From contig NC_071668.1 of assembly GCF_028554725.1 (NCBI RefSeq), positions 21,244,501-21,308,500 of the forward strand: a stretch of 64,000 bases of DNA, written 5' to 3'. Positions 37,520-50,105 of the stretch are shown one piece after another. Each line of letters begins with the position of its first letter. Position 1 is the first letter of the stretch. The notes under the pieces are model-generated. The model was not told the origin of the DNA, ran no database searches, and was given only the letters and a program-made list of their open reading frames with translations. The stretch is from Zeugodacus cucurbitae. Lineage: Eukaryota; Arthropoda; Insecta; Diptera; Tephritidae. Made by a program: the position numbers and the translations under genes.

Positions 37520-39301
37520 CAGTGGAACTTCCATAATTCGAATTTCTATAACTCGAAGTTCTCCATAACTCGAACTCTTGAAGTGGCAGTGGCAATAGAA
37601 GGCAACTTTCATACAAATTTCTTTCCCTAACTCGAACTAATTTTAAAAGAGTCCCTCTATATGATATGTATTACACTTATAGATTGCATAAATCATATAA
37701 AACAAGTAAGGAAAGGCTAAGTTCGGGTGCAACCGAACATTTTATACTCTCGCAATTTATTGAAGAGATTTTACCAATACATATACATATGCGGAATAAA
37801 GTTCACCGTATTTTTGAAAAACCTATAAATAGGTATATGGGAGCTAGGAGAAGATACTTTTGAAAAACCTACAATGAGGTATATGGAAATGTTATGACCC
37901 GATTTTAATAATTTTTGGAACAGAGAGACACTATTAGAAGAAAACAATTTCCTCTGAATTGCATTAAATTATCTGAGAGACTTACCCATATTTTCGGTTA
38001 AAAATTAACCTTAGGCGCTGAGTTCAACATGTTCGATATCTGGGGCCTTGAAAAGTTATAGTCCGTTTTCGACAATTTTTTCACAAGTGATGCCATAGAT
38101 CAAATACTGTATTTGTGTAAAGTTTTATTTCGCTATCATCATTGGTTCCTAATGTATATACCTATTATAAAGTGAAGGGTTCAGATGGAATTCAAAATTG
38201 AATTATAAGGAAAGTAGTAGTGGTTGTGAACTGATTTCGCCCATTTTTTGTCCGTGTTATCAGGGTGTCAAGAAAATATTATATACCGAATTTCATTCGA
38301 ATCGGTCGAGTAGTTCCTGAGATATGGTTTTTGACCCATAAGTGGGTGATCCCACGCCCTTTTTCCATTTTGTAAAAAAATCTGAGTACAGCTCTCTTCT
38401 GCTATTTCTTCTGCAAAATTTAGTGTTTCTGACGTTTTTCGTTAGTGAGTTAACCCACTTTTAGTAATTTTTAACCTAACCTTTGTATGGGAGGTGGGCG
38501 TGGTTATTATCCGATTTCAACTATTTTCATGGTGTGTGGTGGGGTATGTAGGAGAACTGACTGCAGAAAGTTTGGTTTATATAGCTTTATTAGTTTGTGA
38601 GTTAAATACAAATAACCGATTTGTGGGCGGGGCCACGCCCACTTCTCCAAAAATATTACATCCAAATATGCCCCCTCCTTCTGCGATCCTTTATTCCAAT
38701 TTTACTTTTATATCTTCATTTATGGCTTAGTTATGACACTTTATGTGTTTTTGGTTTTCGCCATTTTGTGGGCGTGGCAATGGTCCGATTCTGCCCATTT
38801 TCGAACTTGATCTTCTTATGGTGCCAAGGAATATTTGTGCCAAGTTTCGTCAAGATATCTTAATTTTTACTCAAGTTACAGCTTGCACAGACGGACAGAC
38901 GGAGAGACGGACGGACGGACAGACAGACATCCGGATTTCAAATCTACTCGTCACCCTGCTCACTTTGGTATATATGACTCTATATCTAACTCTTTTAGTT
39001 TTAGGTGTTACAAACAACCGTTATGCGAACTAAACTATAATACTCTCTAATACTAAAAATCATATACAGACATCAAGAGCCGACCAAAAGCAAAATGTAA
39101 CAAACAAAATTACAGAAAACGACCTTTTAACGTATGCCCATAAAAACTTTTGCGAAGTAAATAAATAAAACAGTGTATAAATCTATATTTAAAGCTATTT
39201 GGAAAAAAATTATGTTTTAATGAAAATTCTATTACTCGAAGTCTCTCTAAGTCGAAGTTTTTTTGTGGATTATGGTGATTCGAGTTAGAGAAGTTCCACT
39301 G
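37520..39301. mobile_element. pogo/Tigger-like MITE, split by a nested repeat
   Basis: CAGTGGAACTTCCATAATTC at the left and GAGTTAGAGAAGTTCCACTG at the right are inverted termini flanked by TA on both sides (37518-37519, 39302-39303), as for pogo/Tigger elements. The arms carry repeated ATAACTCGAA/CTAACTCGAA motifs. Removing the nested element (37700-39056) and one TSD copy leaves about 415 bp, a normal MITE length. A scrap of the same family is at 55040-55085. Confidence 0.8.
37700..39056 (+). repeat. Unclassified dispersed repeat (copy D) nested in the pogo-like MITE
   Basis: 1357 bp, starting AAACAAGTAAGGAAAGGCTA and colinear with copy B, including the GACGGACA tract (38890-38930) and CAAACAACCGTTATGCGAAC. 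It is flanked by the 10-bp direct repeat AAATCATATA (37690-37699 and 39057-39066). The terminal hairpin of copy B is reduced here to ATACTCTCTAATACTA. The flanking duplication argues for an integrase, transposase or LINE-endonuclease mechanism rather than Helitron-type insertion. Confidence 0.85.
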
Positions 39302-39303
39302 TA

Positions 39304-40125
39304 CTTACAATAAAATAGTTTAAATAATCTTTGCACTTTAACCTGAACACTTTTAGATTTGCGGTAATCTTTTGAATTTGGCTTTGATATAAAAATTCGG
39401 AATTAAGTGAATTGAAAGCCTAGCCAGTATTTCAATTTTGACATATAAATAAATACTTTTAACACCAAAAACGTTTCTCATTATACTATATTAATTCATT
39501 TCAACATTTCATCATTTAGACATTTTTGATCTAGCCGTTATTTAACTGATGACTGATTGCCTTCTCACTGTTTTGCTATTTGTTCTAAATAAAACTGAAC
39601 AAAATGAAAAGAATATGAATAAAGCTGCTTATGAATTTCTAAAATTTCAAAATATGCATGAGCAAATTTAACAGACATGCACAAATGCAAACATACATGT
39701 TTCCAAGTGCTTTCTATTTAAATTCAACTGACTTGTGTTTTCACAGAAAGAAATCAATAGCATGAATACAAATATATACGTTTAAAAATAAATAGAAATT
39801 TTTGGAAAAATCTCCAAAGTATTGTATATACATATATATGTATATAAGGAGAAATAAATTTATTAGCAATATAATACATATACAGATGTTATGCAATAAA
39901 TATCTTAATATTATAGAAGTAAGAAACTGCTGAATTCAGAAGAAATCGCACACTAAATACTCTCTTCAATTGCAAGTCAGTAGAATTTAGTCTGAAATTT
40001 ATCGATAAATCAACAAAATTAAAAGGTTGCCTGAGAACCTTGACTCGTATCCATCGAATGGATGGCAAAGAATCTCAATATACTAAGCGAAAAGTACTGA
40101 CCAAATTTCCATCAAATATATGAAG
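39304..40125. other. AT-rich non-coding stretch, no gene seen
   Basis: Contains a (TATA/CATA) run near 39825-39845. No repeat recognised. Confidence 0.4.
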
Positions 40126-40520
40126 TTATTATCACACAGGAGCTAATTGACCGGCCTCTGTTCGATTAAAATGCTGATTAAGATTGATTTACCATACAAA
40201 ATAAAAATCTACATTACCTTTCAATTGAATTTTAATCGACTAGAAAATGAAATGAAACTCTGCGACAATTTCAAATTGTATATACGTTCTTTGCCTGCGA
40301 TTTGCTTAACTTTTGATAAAAAAAAGCTACGCTGCTAGATGTCGCTGCTAAAAATCAAAATTAGCAATCAGCTGATGAAACTTACCTATTTCTTCTGAAA
40401 AAAACAAAAATGTATAACAGCTGATCGCTTATGGAGTAGGCGGTAGTGTGAAGGGCAAACACTGCTTTCTCAATCAAAATTTTAATTGATCAATTAATTT
40501 GGCTGTGGGAAAATGCTATA
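40126..40520 (+). mobile_element. MITE, TAATTGATCAATTAA family (copy d)
   Basis: Starts TATCACACAGGAGCTAATTG and ends TTGATCAATTAATTTGGCTG followed by TGGGAAAATGCTATAA. Interior blocks are shared with copies b, c and e. Length near 390 bp with no coding capacity. Confidence 0.8.
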
Positions 40521-41847
40521 ACATGAGTGATTTAAATAAAATGAGGTACAGAAATCAACTTATACTGTATACAGAGCCTGAGCAGAATATTTTACATTTT
40601 CAAAATGCAATCATATGTGTATATTCGACTTTGCTTTAATGAAAATATTAAGGCATCATTACTCCCATCGATTTATTAATTTAAAAATCGCATTATGAAC
40701 AAATAAATATATGCATGTATGTATATCTACAAAATAATATTAATCTATATTTCAGTGCCACTTATTCATCAAATTGCGATTACAACGAACCATTTAAGCT
40801 TAACTTGCGCTTGCATGCAAAACAATAATTATTCAGTCATTAGTCACACATTGCGATTACTAAGATAATTCTGCGACGATTATATACATATGTATATGTA
40901 TACTATATATAGATATATGTACATACATATACAGATCAAAGCATTAGTAGCACACCTGCTGACAGCTTTGAGGCACTTGTTTATGTCGCATTGCAAATAA
41001 TTTACATACAGCTACTGACGCGATTTACACCGTTTGCAACGCCACTTTCAGTCAACTGTGTTTGCATGTATGTTTATATGTTTGTGTCAACTGCGTAGAT
41101 CAACAAAAGTGCAGCGTTCAATGCACTTACTCATACTCTAGGCAATGTTGTTGTTGTTGTGACTTTTGTCGTTAAATGAGGGCGCTTAATAATGTATATG
41201 CTTACATACATACATACATACATATACATATAGGTATACTATCTTCAAGATGTTTGAATGTAGGAGGGGTGGAAGGTGGGTTGGTGCGTATGCGCAACAT
41301 TTCTTTTGTTCAAACCGACAACTATTTAAATATAAATATTTTATATATGTATATATTTATTTATATTATATATAATAAGTGATGACATTTGGATGCTTCA
41401 CTTTCTTTGTTATTTATATTAGTCACGTTGTCTTGTGAGCGCATGAGAGTAGCAAGAGAATACTCGCTATTTCCATATTCCTCCGAAGTCAGCAAGGTTA
41501 CAAGGTTACCCGAAGGTAGGCGAGCTCAAAACTAGTATTAGAATGTGGAAACATCAAGTATTTGAGTATTTCATATTCAAAATTCTGCTTTCTACTGAGT
41601 GTTATTAAAGTTGATGTATATATGAGCCGAGCGTGCTTTCCAACTCTCTTGCAATAAAAACTATTTATTTAAATCAATTCTGTACAATTCAATTGTAAAC
41701 TGTATTTTTTGGAGCTATAGAAATTTTATTAAAAAAAATATTAAAATTGATAAAATTGCAAATTTCTATTTACCAAATCGAAGGAAACTGCACGAATGGG
41801 CCTCTTGAAGATCGTCTTGTCGTTTTAAATTTCTACATTTTCTTATA
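40521..41847. other. Non-coding stretch with microsatellites
   Basis: (CATA)n runs near 40885-40930 and 41203-41230 and a (GTT)n run at 41145-41160. No gene seen. Confidence 0.4.
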
Positions 41848-42208
41848 GCGTTTTTAGACAGCCAAATTAATTGATCAATAACCATTTTTATTGAGAAACC
41901 CTTTTTTACCTTTTATACTGCCGGCTATCGATAGCTGATCAGCTGATTAATCATCATCAGCTGATTAATATTTCTCAGCAGCGACATCAACCGTAGCTTT
42001 TATTATCATAAAATTCAGTCAATCGCAGACAAAGAACCTACATCGTTTGTCCTTGTCGCAGAGTTGCATTTGATTTTCAAGTCGATTGAAATTCAATTTA
42101 AAATAAATGGAGATTTTATTTTGTATGGTAAATCGATCTTAATAAGCGTTTTAATCGATCAGAGACTGGTTAATTGATCAATTAGCTCCTATGTGAAAAT
42201 GCTATTAC
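41848..42208 (-). mobile_element. MITE, TAATTGATCAATTAA family (copy e, longest interior)
   Basis: The left end TATAGCGTTTTTAGACAGCC and right end CTATGTGAAAATGCTAT are inverted, each followed inward by an ATTGATCAATTA core. The interior contains GATCAGCTGATTAATCATCA and a related AGCTGATTAATA repeat, and TTGTATGGTAAATCGATCTT near the right end. Non-autonomous; the superfamily was not recognised. Confidence 0.8.
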
Positions 42209-42689
42209 ATTGTCGGCATTATCTCAACAACAACGCACCGAATGTTAATTTCGAACTGATCCGTCATAACTGATCTGGATCATTGACTTGATATTCTCCC
42301 ACGAAGGTTTTCTTAAATAGTTCATTCACAAGACGTAAGCGACCGAATGACAAGTCGTGTCAAGAAAATGATTACTTTTCGTCAAATAAGCTTTGTTATT
42401 AATCCCCAAGGTATGGATCAGACATGGACTATACAATAGCAATAGAATCTATACAATAGCAATAGAAATAACAAGAGAAAATTAATTTGAAATCCATGAA
42501 ATACCTTGCTTGTTCAAAAAGGTTTTGACTATTTCTGGTTTCAATCGGAATCAAAAACTAGTGCAAATTATGGATAATAGGAAATTTAGAAACAAATATC
42601 TCAATATCTCTTATAATAATGGCGATCGTTTGATATAGAAAGATCCACACCATGTTTATATACATACATATATATTTACATATTATTAG

Positions 42690-43030
42690 AAAAAATTTAA
42701 AACAACTGGTATAAATTGTGTATACTGGTATAAAAATGTTTCGTCTTCTAAAAAATACCTATACTTTTAAAAAAATAAAAGTAAATAAAAACTGGTATAA
42801 ATTTGGTATTCTGGTATAAAAACGTAAACACTTCTAAAAAATACTTATATCTAGCTTTCTAACTTTTTAGAAAAAAAATTCAAAACAACTGGTATAAATT
42901 TCGTATACTGGTATAAAAATATTTCATCTTCTAAAATAAATACCTATATGTATATATGCAGTTGTCGCACTTTTTAGAAACAATTACAAAAAACTGGTAT
43001 AAACGAAGGTATACGAACTGCAATATACAA
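42690..43030 (+). repeat. ACTGGTATAAA satellite, block 1 (units about 85-110 bp)
   Basis: Four units, each starting with a doublet of ACTGGTATAAA whose copies are 19 bp apart (the first unit continues ATTGTGTAT between them). Each unit continues TCTTCTAAAA, CCTATA and TTTTTAGAAA. Confidence 0.8.
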
Positions 43031-45425
43031 TTGTTATTATTCAGTCTAGCTCACCTGAATGCTTATGATGTCAGTTTCGAGATTTTTTAGGCCTTAATCT
43101 TGCGAAGGCGGAACAGATAAAAAAGTAGTGTTGAGATACATATATCTACCTTCTCCATACTTTTTAACCTTACAGCGAGCACACCGATAGGACAATGATG
43201 AGTTGGAAGTGGTTAAACTTGCTTAGAAGAAAGAGCTTACTAGAACTATCGAGATAATTTTCCAAAGTTTACTGAGCATGGAAGTCAAACTCATGTCTTA
43301 CTTTGAAAGCTTTTCCCTATAGTTATGATATATTATGAACATATACACATGTATATATGTATGTACATCTAAAAAGAAACACTTTTAAATATATAATTTC
43401 TACTTTCGTAGAGAGTAAGAGAGAGATTAAAATGTAAAAGCCGTAATTATGTATTTGCAGCTTATGAAAATCTAACTACTTTCTTTTATTGTACAAAATG
43501 GAAAAAGCCATACCTTAACATTTTTTTTTTCTAAAAAAAATATAGAATAATCTCTTTTAAGCCTTAAAAGCAAAATATTCTATGTGAAAAAAAAATTTTA
43601 AAAGCTCAAGCATAAATACAAATGGGGAAAACGATTTTAAGTAGATTACGCACTTTTGTTACACTTAACAACAACAACAAACATATAAATATACATACAT
43701 ATATATCTACATATACATACATACATATGTACATATGTATATATATAATATTGACTCCGCCACCAGTAAGCTATGATTAAACAATTATTAGATTAAAATC
43801 CATACAAAAATGTTGAGCAATTTAAAAGGGTGCTAAAAGCTTCGGGCGCTTTAAAGCGTGAATGAAAATTTAACGAGTACGACGGACCCGGGAAATGCAT
43901 TAATCACAATTTGCCTGCTTGGCGTCTGCAGCAACTCAAATTATTATTAGCTATACATATATATGTACATATGTATGTATGTATATTTTGTTTTTTTTTT
44001 TTCTTTTTTCAATAAGAAACTATTAATTAAAGCAATTGAAATTGAACGAAAATAGAAAAAAACGAAATCCCAAAAGTATTGCAGATGTGTGAAAATGCCT
44101 TGGCAGCGTTCGAGATAAAAGATTATGCGTTAAGAAAATATTTTTTAAAGCGCTTTTTCCCAATTTCTACAATTGCTTTAACAAATATGTAAACAAATGA
44201 ACTGTGAAGCAGCACAGATACACACACACACACACATAGAAAGATACAGGCAACTAACTGCATGCACACAAAGCGTTGGCTTCCGGTGCACGAAGCATTC
44301 ATTGTGTGTGCGTGTGTGTTGTAGATTTGCTGCTTTTCACATTACCAGAGGGTGAATCCCAGCTGCGAATGGTAACAATTACTCAGCAACGCCCAGAAGA
44401 GGCAGCAGAACCACAACAACAAGTGTGCTGTAATGCTATTAGCATTGTTACTGGTACAGCAACAAATTCTAGTGTGTGGAGTGCCGCTGGCGCTGTTGTA
44501 ACAAATAAAAAAATTACAAAAAACAACAACAACAACAAATTTTGTTTATATTTTACAAAATTCCGTACGAGTCAATTGGTATTTCGTTTGTTGGTTTTGT
44601 TTTCATTTTTTATTATTTTTTTGTATTTTCATTTTTTTGTAGATAGCCCACAGGTCAGCGCTGACTTTAAGTAAATTCGACATGCATAAGTACTAAAGCA
44701 ATATTTTCTCATTAATGCTAGTAGCAATTGCAATAATACTCAAAATTTAATTCATTAGCGTGTGTTATAATTTTGGAATGGGCGCATAAATATTAACTCT
44801 ATAGAAACAAAATGCGATAAGAAAACATTGTATAGCTGTTGTAGATTCATTCATATATGTACTTATTTACTTATCTATTTTTGGTACGAAAGTATACTCA
44901 AATAATATTGTTTCTAAGGAAAAAAATTGCGCAAAAAAAATAATAACATTTGAAAAATTCTGTGTTAATCTTTTGTTGTGATATTTCCATGCGGTCATAG
45001 ATCCAACATACTTAGTAATTAAATAAATAGAATAATAGATGATAAGAATGACAAATTATTTAAACTTTATTTAAATAAATACAGAATGCCTGATTATTAA
45101 CCTCATCATTAACCAGATTAGAGATATTTTGGAATCCACCATGAATACAATTTTAACCATCAAATACTGATTTTTATAAGCTGTGAAACCCATTATACAC
45201 TCTCAAAAATTCCCTATTTCAGCAATAGAAAATCAATTTGAAGCCAATGAAGAGTAATGAAGATATTTAAGGGTCAAGGGTCAATTAAGGTATTGGTTTC
45301 AACAGGATATAATATAATAGAGCAAATTAAAAACAAATAACTCAAATATAAATAGCGATTGGTTGATAAAGAAAAGCTCAGTACTCTGTTTATATACATC
45401 CATATGTATGTAATATTATTAGAAA
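43031..45425. other. Non-coding stretch, no gene seen
   Basis: Microsatellites (TATA/CATA near 43683-43750 and 43955-43985; CA near 44220-44236). An open frame at 44276-44674 runs through (AAC)n and T-rich tracts and looks like chance. Confidence 0.4.
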
Positions 45426-45429
45426 AAAT

Positions 45430-46375
45430 TATAAAAAAAACTGGTATAAATTTCGTATACTGGTATAAAAATATGTTTTCGTTTAAAAATACGTATATGC
45501 AGTTTTCCAACATTTAAAAAAAAATTATAAAAAATTGGTAAAAATTTCTTAAACTGGTATAAAAATATGTCATCTTCTGAAATAAATACGTAGCTGTCAA
45601 ACTTTTCAGAAAAAATTTCAAAAAACTGATATAAATATCGTAAACTGGTATAAAATATGAGATATTTTAAAAATTATTTTTGTAGCTTTCCAACTTTTTA
45701 GCAAAAATTATTAAAAAACTGGTATAAATTTTATAAACTGGTATAAAAATAATTTAAATTCTAAAATTAATATCTATATGTAAATATGCAGCTGTCGAAC
45801 TTTTTAGAAAAAAATTTCAAAAAACTGGTATAAATCAGTTTACGAACTGGTATAAAAATATGTCATATTCTAAAATAAATGCATGTATGCCCATATGTAG
45901 CTGCCGAACTGTTTAGAAACAATTTCAAAAACTAGTATAAGTTTCGTATACTGGTATAAAAAAAATTAGAAAAACATGCAAAAACACTTGCATAAACACC
46001 GTATACTGTCATAAATAATTTTTAGAAAAAAATATCATACACAAAACTGGTATAAATTTCCTATACTGGTATAAAAATACTTATAGTAGCTTCTCGACGT
46101 TTTAGAAAAAATTATATATAAAATTATATAAATTCTGAAATGAATATCTTAAAATAAATTACAAAAAACTGGTATAAATCAGTATACGAACTGGTATAAA
46201 AATATGTCACATTCTTAAATAAATATTTGTATGTAAATATGCAGCTGTCGAAATTTGAGAGACAATTTTACAAAACTGCTATAAATGTTTTGAATACTGG
46301 TATAAAAATATGTTATATTATAAAAAATGCCTGGGAAGGGTAGGAAGTCGTACTAAAAACTGGTATAAATAACTG
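45430..46375 (+). repeat. ACTGGTATAAA satellite, block 2 (units about 90-125 bp)
   Basis: About ten degenerate units. The doublet recurs near 45440/45459, 45534/45553, 45625/45644, 45716/45736, 45824/45846, 45931/45950, 46045/46064, 46168/46190 and 46275/46296, with a last single copy at 46359. Doublet spacing is 19-22 bp. Between doublets lies CAGCTGTCGAACTTTTTAGA or a close variant. Confidence 0.85.
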
Positions 46376-48394
46376 GCCTCATAAAACAGAGGTAGAATTG
46401 CTAGCAGTTATATCACCTTCATAAAGTATACATACGTACTACGTTTATAATCTCTTTCCCAAGCTATTTTTACGACCAGAGAATTATTAAACACAAGTGC
46501 TAAACGATGTCTTTTAGGTAAGAATCATATTATTTTTGTAAGTATGACTAAAGTGAAAATCCTTCAACATTTTCTCAAATATTATATGTATGATATCTTG
46601 CTTCCTTTACTTGAATTTTTTTTGGTAATAAACTTTTAATTTTTTATTTATTATAATATTATATGTACCGTTATAAAAGCTGCAATGTCAGTACTAAAAT
46701 CAAGATCTTCATGAGTCCACTGCTTTCATATTACCACAATGGAATACCACACAAAAATATTTGAAAAATTCCACACCAAATTACTTCCAATAAACATGCT
46801 TAAAAGCCCCAATAAATGCCATTATTTTGAAATGAAGAATGCTACAATATACCAATATTGAGTACTCATTCAAAAGAACGATGTGAAAACTGGTAACGGT
46901 AACATTCCAGAAGGTCACTCAAGTCAAAATTTCATTTCCTTTATTCATTTTAATTAAGGAGCAATTTCTATGAAAGCCAGAAGTCAAACCTAAGGGATAA
47001 CAACTTGGTAGAACGCAAAATGACAAAAGGCGCTGGCTTGGCTTGGTGCTTGGCGCTTGGCGCTCCGGGCACCGGGGGCACTCGGCACTCAGCGGGCACT
47101 TGGCAAACGTACAAAATGAGCAAAAGTAAACAAAAGTCAGACAGATGCAAGGCATGGAACACACACACACAAAAAATGCTACTAAATGGATTGCAAGGGA
47201 AACCCCCCTCCCTCTTTCAACTCGTTGGCGCTCTGCTTCTTACGCTTTCAATAATGTTTTTTTTGTGTTTTTTTTTTTTTGCTTTCTCCGTTTCGCATGT
47301 CGCAATAGCCTTTGTTCGGGTGCAATAAAGTGTAGACAGTGATCGGTCGATTGACTAGCAGTTGAGTCGGCACTATGTGCCTATATATATATGTATATAT
47401 CAACAGATGTATGTAGGTGTGTAGGAATGTAGGAGGTAAAGTCAACTAGAATATGCCGTGGGATGCGTCGCAAAGTGCTGAAGAGTGTAGTGAAGCGCTT
47501 ATATATCTATATGTGGATGTGTATATGAGTGTGTGGGTGTGTACATATATATATGTATGATGAATGGGGCGCTACCCAAACGTTGAGTAGCACAATGAAA
47601 CCACTCGCATTGCAAATTTCCTGCAGTTCAGTCAACCAGACAGGATATGCATGTGATTGTCGGTAAGATAGGAATATGAAAGCAGCACAGTACATATCGC
47701 TTTAATCGAAGTTTATTTTTCGCTTTTGCTATCTATGCAAAAAGATAAACAGAAATTTTCGCAAGGCAAACTAAAAAAATATTTATACTTTTATGCAACT
47801 AAAAATACATATCTACATATTGATATACATACATATGTATATATATAAAAACGACATTTGTTTATAAATATAACATAAATACTAATTTAGTGGCGCGTAT
47901 AACCCAATTATAATTTATATGAATCTTCATAGACACACATAAACAACTAATCTCGCCTTTTTATAGTTCTAAAAATACTGTTCGCTCTAGGGAAATCTAA
48001 TTCAACGTATTTAATGAATATTTATGAGTTTTTTGTTTTGGATTTTGATGAGTGTGCGTAAAATTAATTAATTAATAATTTATTTTTATTATTTTTTTTA
48101 TTTTTTTTTTATTTTCATTGTATTTTGCATATATCTCGTATTTGATATGATTTTACTAGAACAATATTTGCACTATCATCTATTACTAAGTGGCTAAAAT
48201 ATAGTTTATATTTTTTTAGAAAAAAAAATTTTTTTGCTAATGAATTATAATTAATAGCTAAATAGAAAACTATTAATTTTTTTGAATAAAAATCACCATC
48301 AACTTGATGGCAATTATAACAAGAGGAGAATTTAATTTTATTATAATTTTATTATGAAAATAAATTCGAAAAAGCTCTCAATAATACGCCGAAA
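46376..48394. other. Non-coding stretch, no gene seen
   Basis: 46990-47330 is richer in GC with CTTGGCGCTTGGCGCTC steps and a T-rich tract. Frames there overlap on both strands and look like chance. Very AT-rich from 47700 to 48370. Confidence 0.4.
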
Positions 48395-49030
48395 CTGAGA
48401 GAGTGGCGAATCGAACAAACAACTGGTAGTGTTTACAATAGACCTGTGTAGTGAAATACTCGTAAAAATAACGAAATGTTGAATACCACTTTAATCATAT
48501 GCCCAAATACTAATTTTCTTCTAGTTATCAAAACTTGGATAGTAGTGAATCGAAAACAGAACTGGTATAAATTTGATCAACTAGTATAACTAGTATATAT
48601 ATATAATAAAACTAATTATATAGTAAATATTACTTTAAATGGGTATGAAAAAACAAGATCCCCTCGATTCAACAGAGCTTGGAGAGTGGCAAATTGAAGA
48701 CGAACTGGTATAACCAATATATTCGTATAATCATATAAAATCAAATGGTTAATATCACTTTAATCAAGTTATAATAGCTCTCTTCAATTCAATTCATAAG
48801 ATTTTGGAAAATAGTGTACAGAATACAAAACTGGTATAAATATAATAAATAATACTAATATAATCAAATATAAATAATGATATAGAGAATAACACTTTAA
48901 TTATGTATGCAAATATTAGTTCTCTTCGATTCATTAGAGTTTGAAAAATTGCGAATCAAACAAAGAATTGGTATAAAAACAATAAACTGGTATAATCACT
49001 TAAAAGTAGTAAAAAGGTTAATAGCACTTT
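48395..49030 (+). repeat. ACTGGTATAA satellite, block 3 (units about 125-145 bp)
   Basis: Five degenerate units near 48398, 48536, 48681, 48805 and 48941. Each joins a GAGAGTGGCGAATCGAACAA type segment to AACTGGTATAA and then CACTTTAATCA. Single relatives of the first segment occur near 4407, 21330 and 49645. Confidence 0.75.
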
Positions 49031-49043
49031 AATTAATTAGGCA

Positions 49044-49615
49044 ATTCACAAGCTTTGTTGTATGTCTTTAATATTCTTAAAAAATACGACACTTGTGAGC
49101 ACCCTTAACTGTTGTATGTCATATTTTGTCATATTTCTACACTTAATCAGCTGATAGTGAAAAACTAAGAAGACAGAAATGCTATATATCCGCGATCCGC
49201 GGTAAAAAATCATCAATATATATATGCGATCATCCGATTTTGGCCAGGTCAAAACCAGATATATGTCCGTATTTTCAGGCAGAAGGGCACGAGCAAAACC
49301 GACCACTGGCCGACCCAAAAAAACCGGTTCTTCACAGAAAACCGACTACCCACTCGTCGAAGTTTTGCCCCAAAACGCCGTAAAGCCCCACCCACACTGC
49401 CACGAGTGTGTCCCAAAAAAAACCGGTTCCAAAAAGTAACCGGTTACTGCAGTACAAGGCATATGGGGTATAGAATAGCGAACTCAAGAAACATACCATG
49501 CAGTGTTGTATCAGTCATATTTTAATTTTGCATGTGAACAACAACAGTGTTGGTATTACAGTCATAAAAAAATATGACAATATGACGATATGACACATTA
49601 TGACACCTTGTGAAT
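49044..49615. mobile_element. Candidate TIR element inserted in satellite block 3
   Basis: ATTCACAAG at 49044-49052 is inverted at 49607-49615 (CTTGTGAAT). Just inside are imperfect inverted ATGTCATATTTTGTCATATT and AATATGACAATATGACGATA runs. The interior (49190-49440) is much richer in GC and has repeated AAACCGGTT/AACCGGTT steps. Satellite-like sequence (GAGAGTGGCGAA) resumes at 49645, as if interrupted. No clear target duplication. Confidence 0.45.
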
Positions 49616-50105
49616 ATCCTAAATCATTTTCAACACATTGGGGATAAGAGAGTGGCGAAAAGAACAAGCAACCGATATAAAAGTTGGAGAGTGGCATTAC
49701 AAGCCAATGATAAAATCAATAATTTATACCACTACTCTCTTTCAATATAGTCAACTAACTTAGTTATTGCTTTCCCATATAATTATTTGGAGAAGAGAGC
49801 AGAGCCCAAGCATAATACAGCATAGCAGGGAAGTTTCTACGATAATCGAGTCTACAGAACCGGAACGATCCCAAAATTTATGCCGCCGAACACCGTCAAC
49901 TCAACGGCCTTCCTTACTTCAGTATTTTTTTTTTTTCTACTGCTCAACAAGAATAATTCAGAGAAACGAGCGAATTGCAGATTGGATATTATTAAGAGGG
50001 ATATTTTGCAAAATTATATATACATTTATGACACAATTTTTAATTGAATTAAGAAAAAAATTTGCCGAATGAGGACTAACATTTAAAAACCAATTTCGGT
50101 GCATA

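Noticed and set aside
44276..44674. 132-codon frame as a gene
   Set aside because: Runs through CA, AAC and poly-T simple sequence, with a hydrophobic tail made of T-rich codons.
49224..49439. 71-codon basic frame with HPHCHEC
   Set aside because: Composition follows the AACCGGTT-rich insert. A short zinc-finger-like look alone is not evidence.
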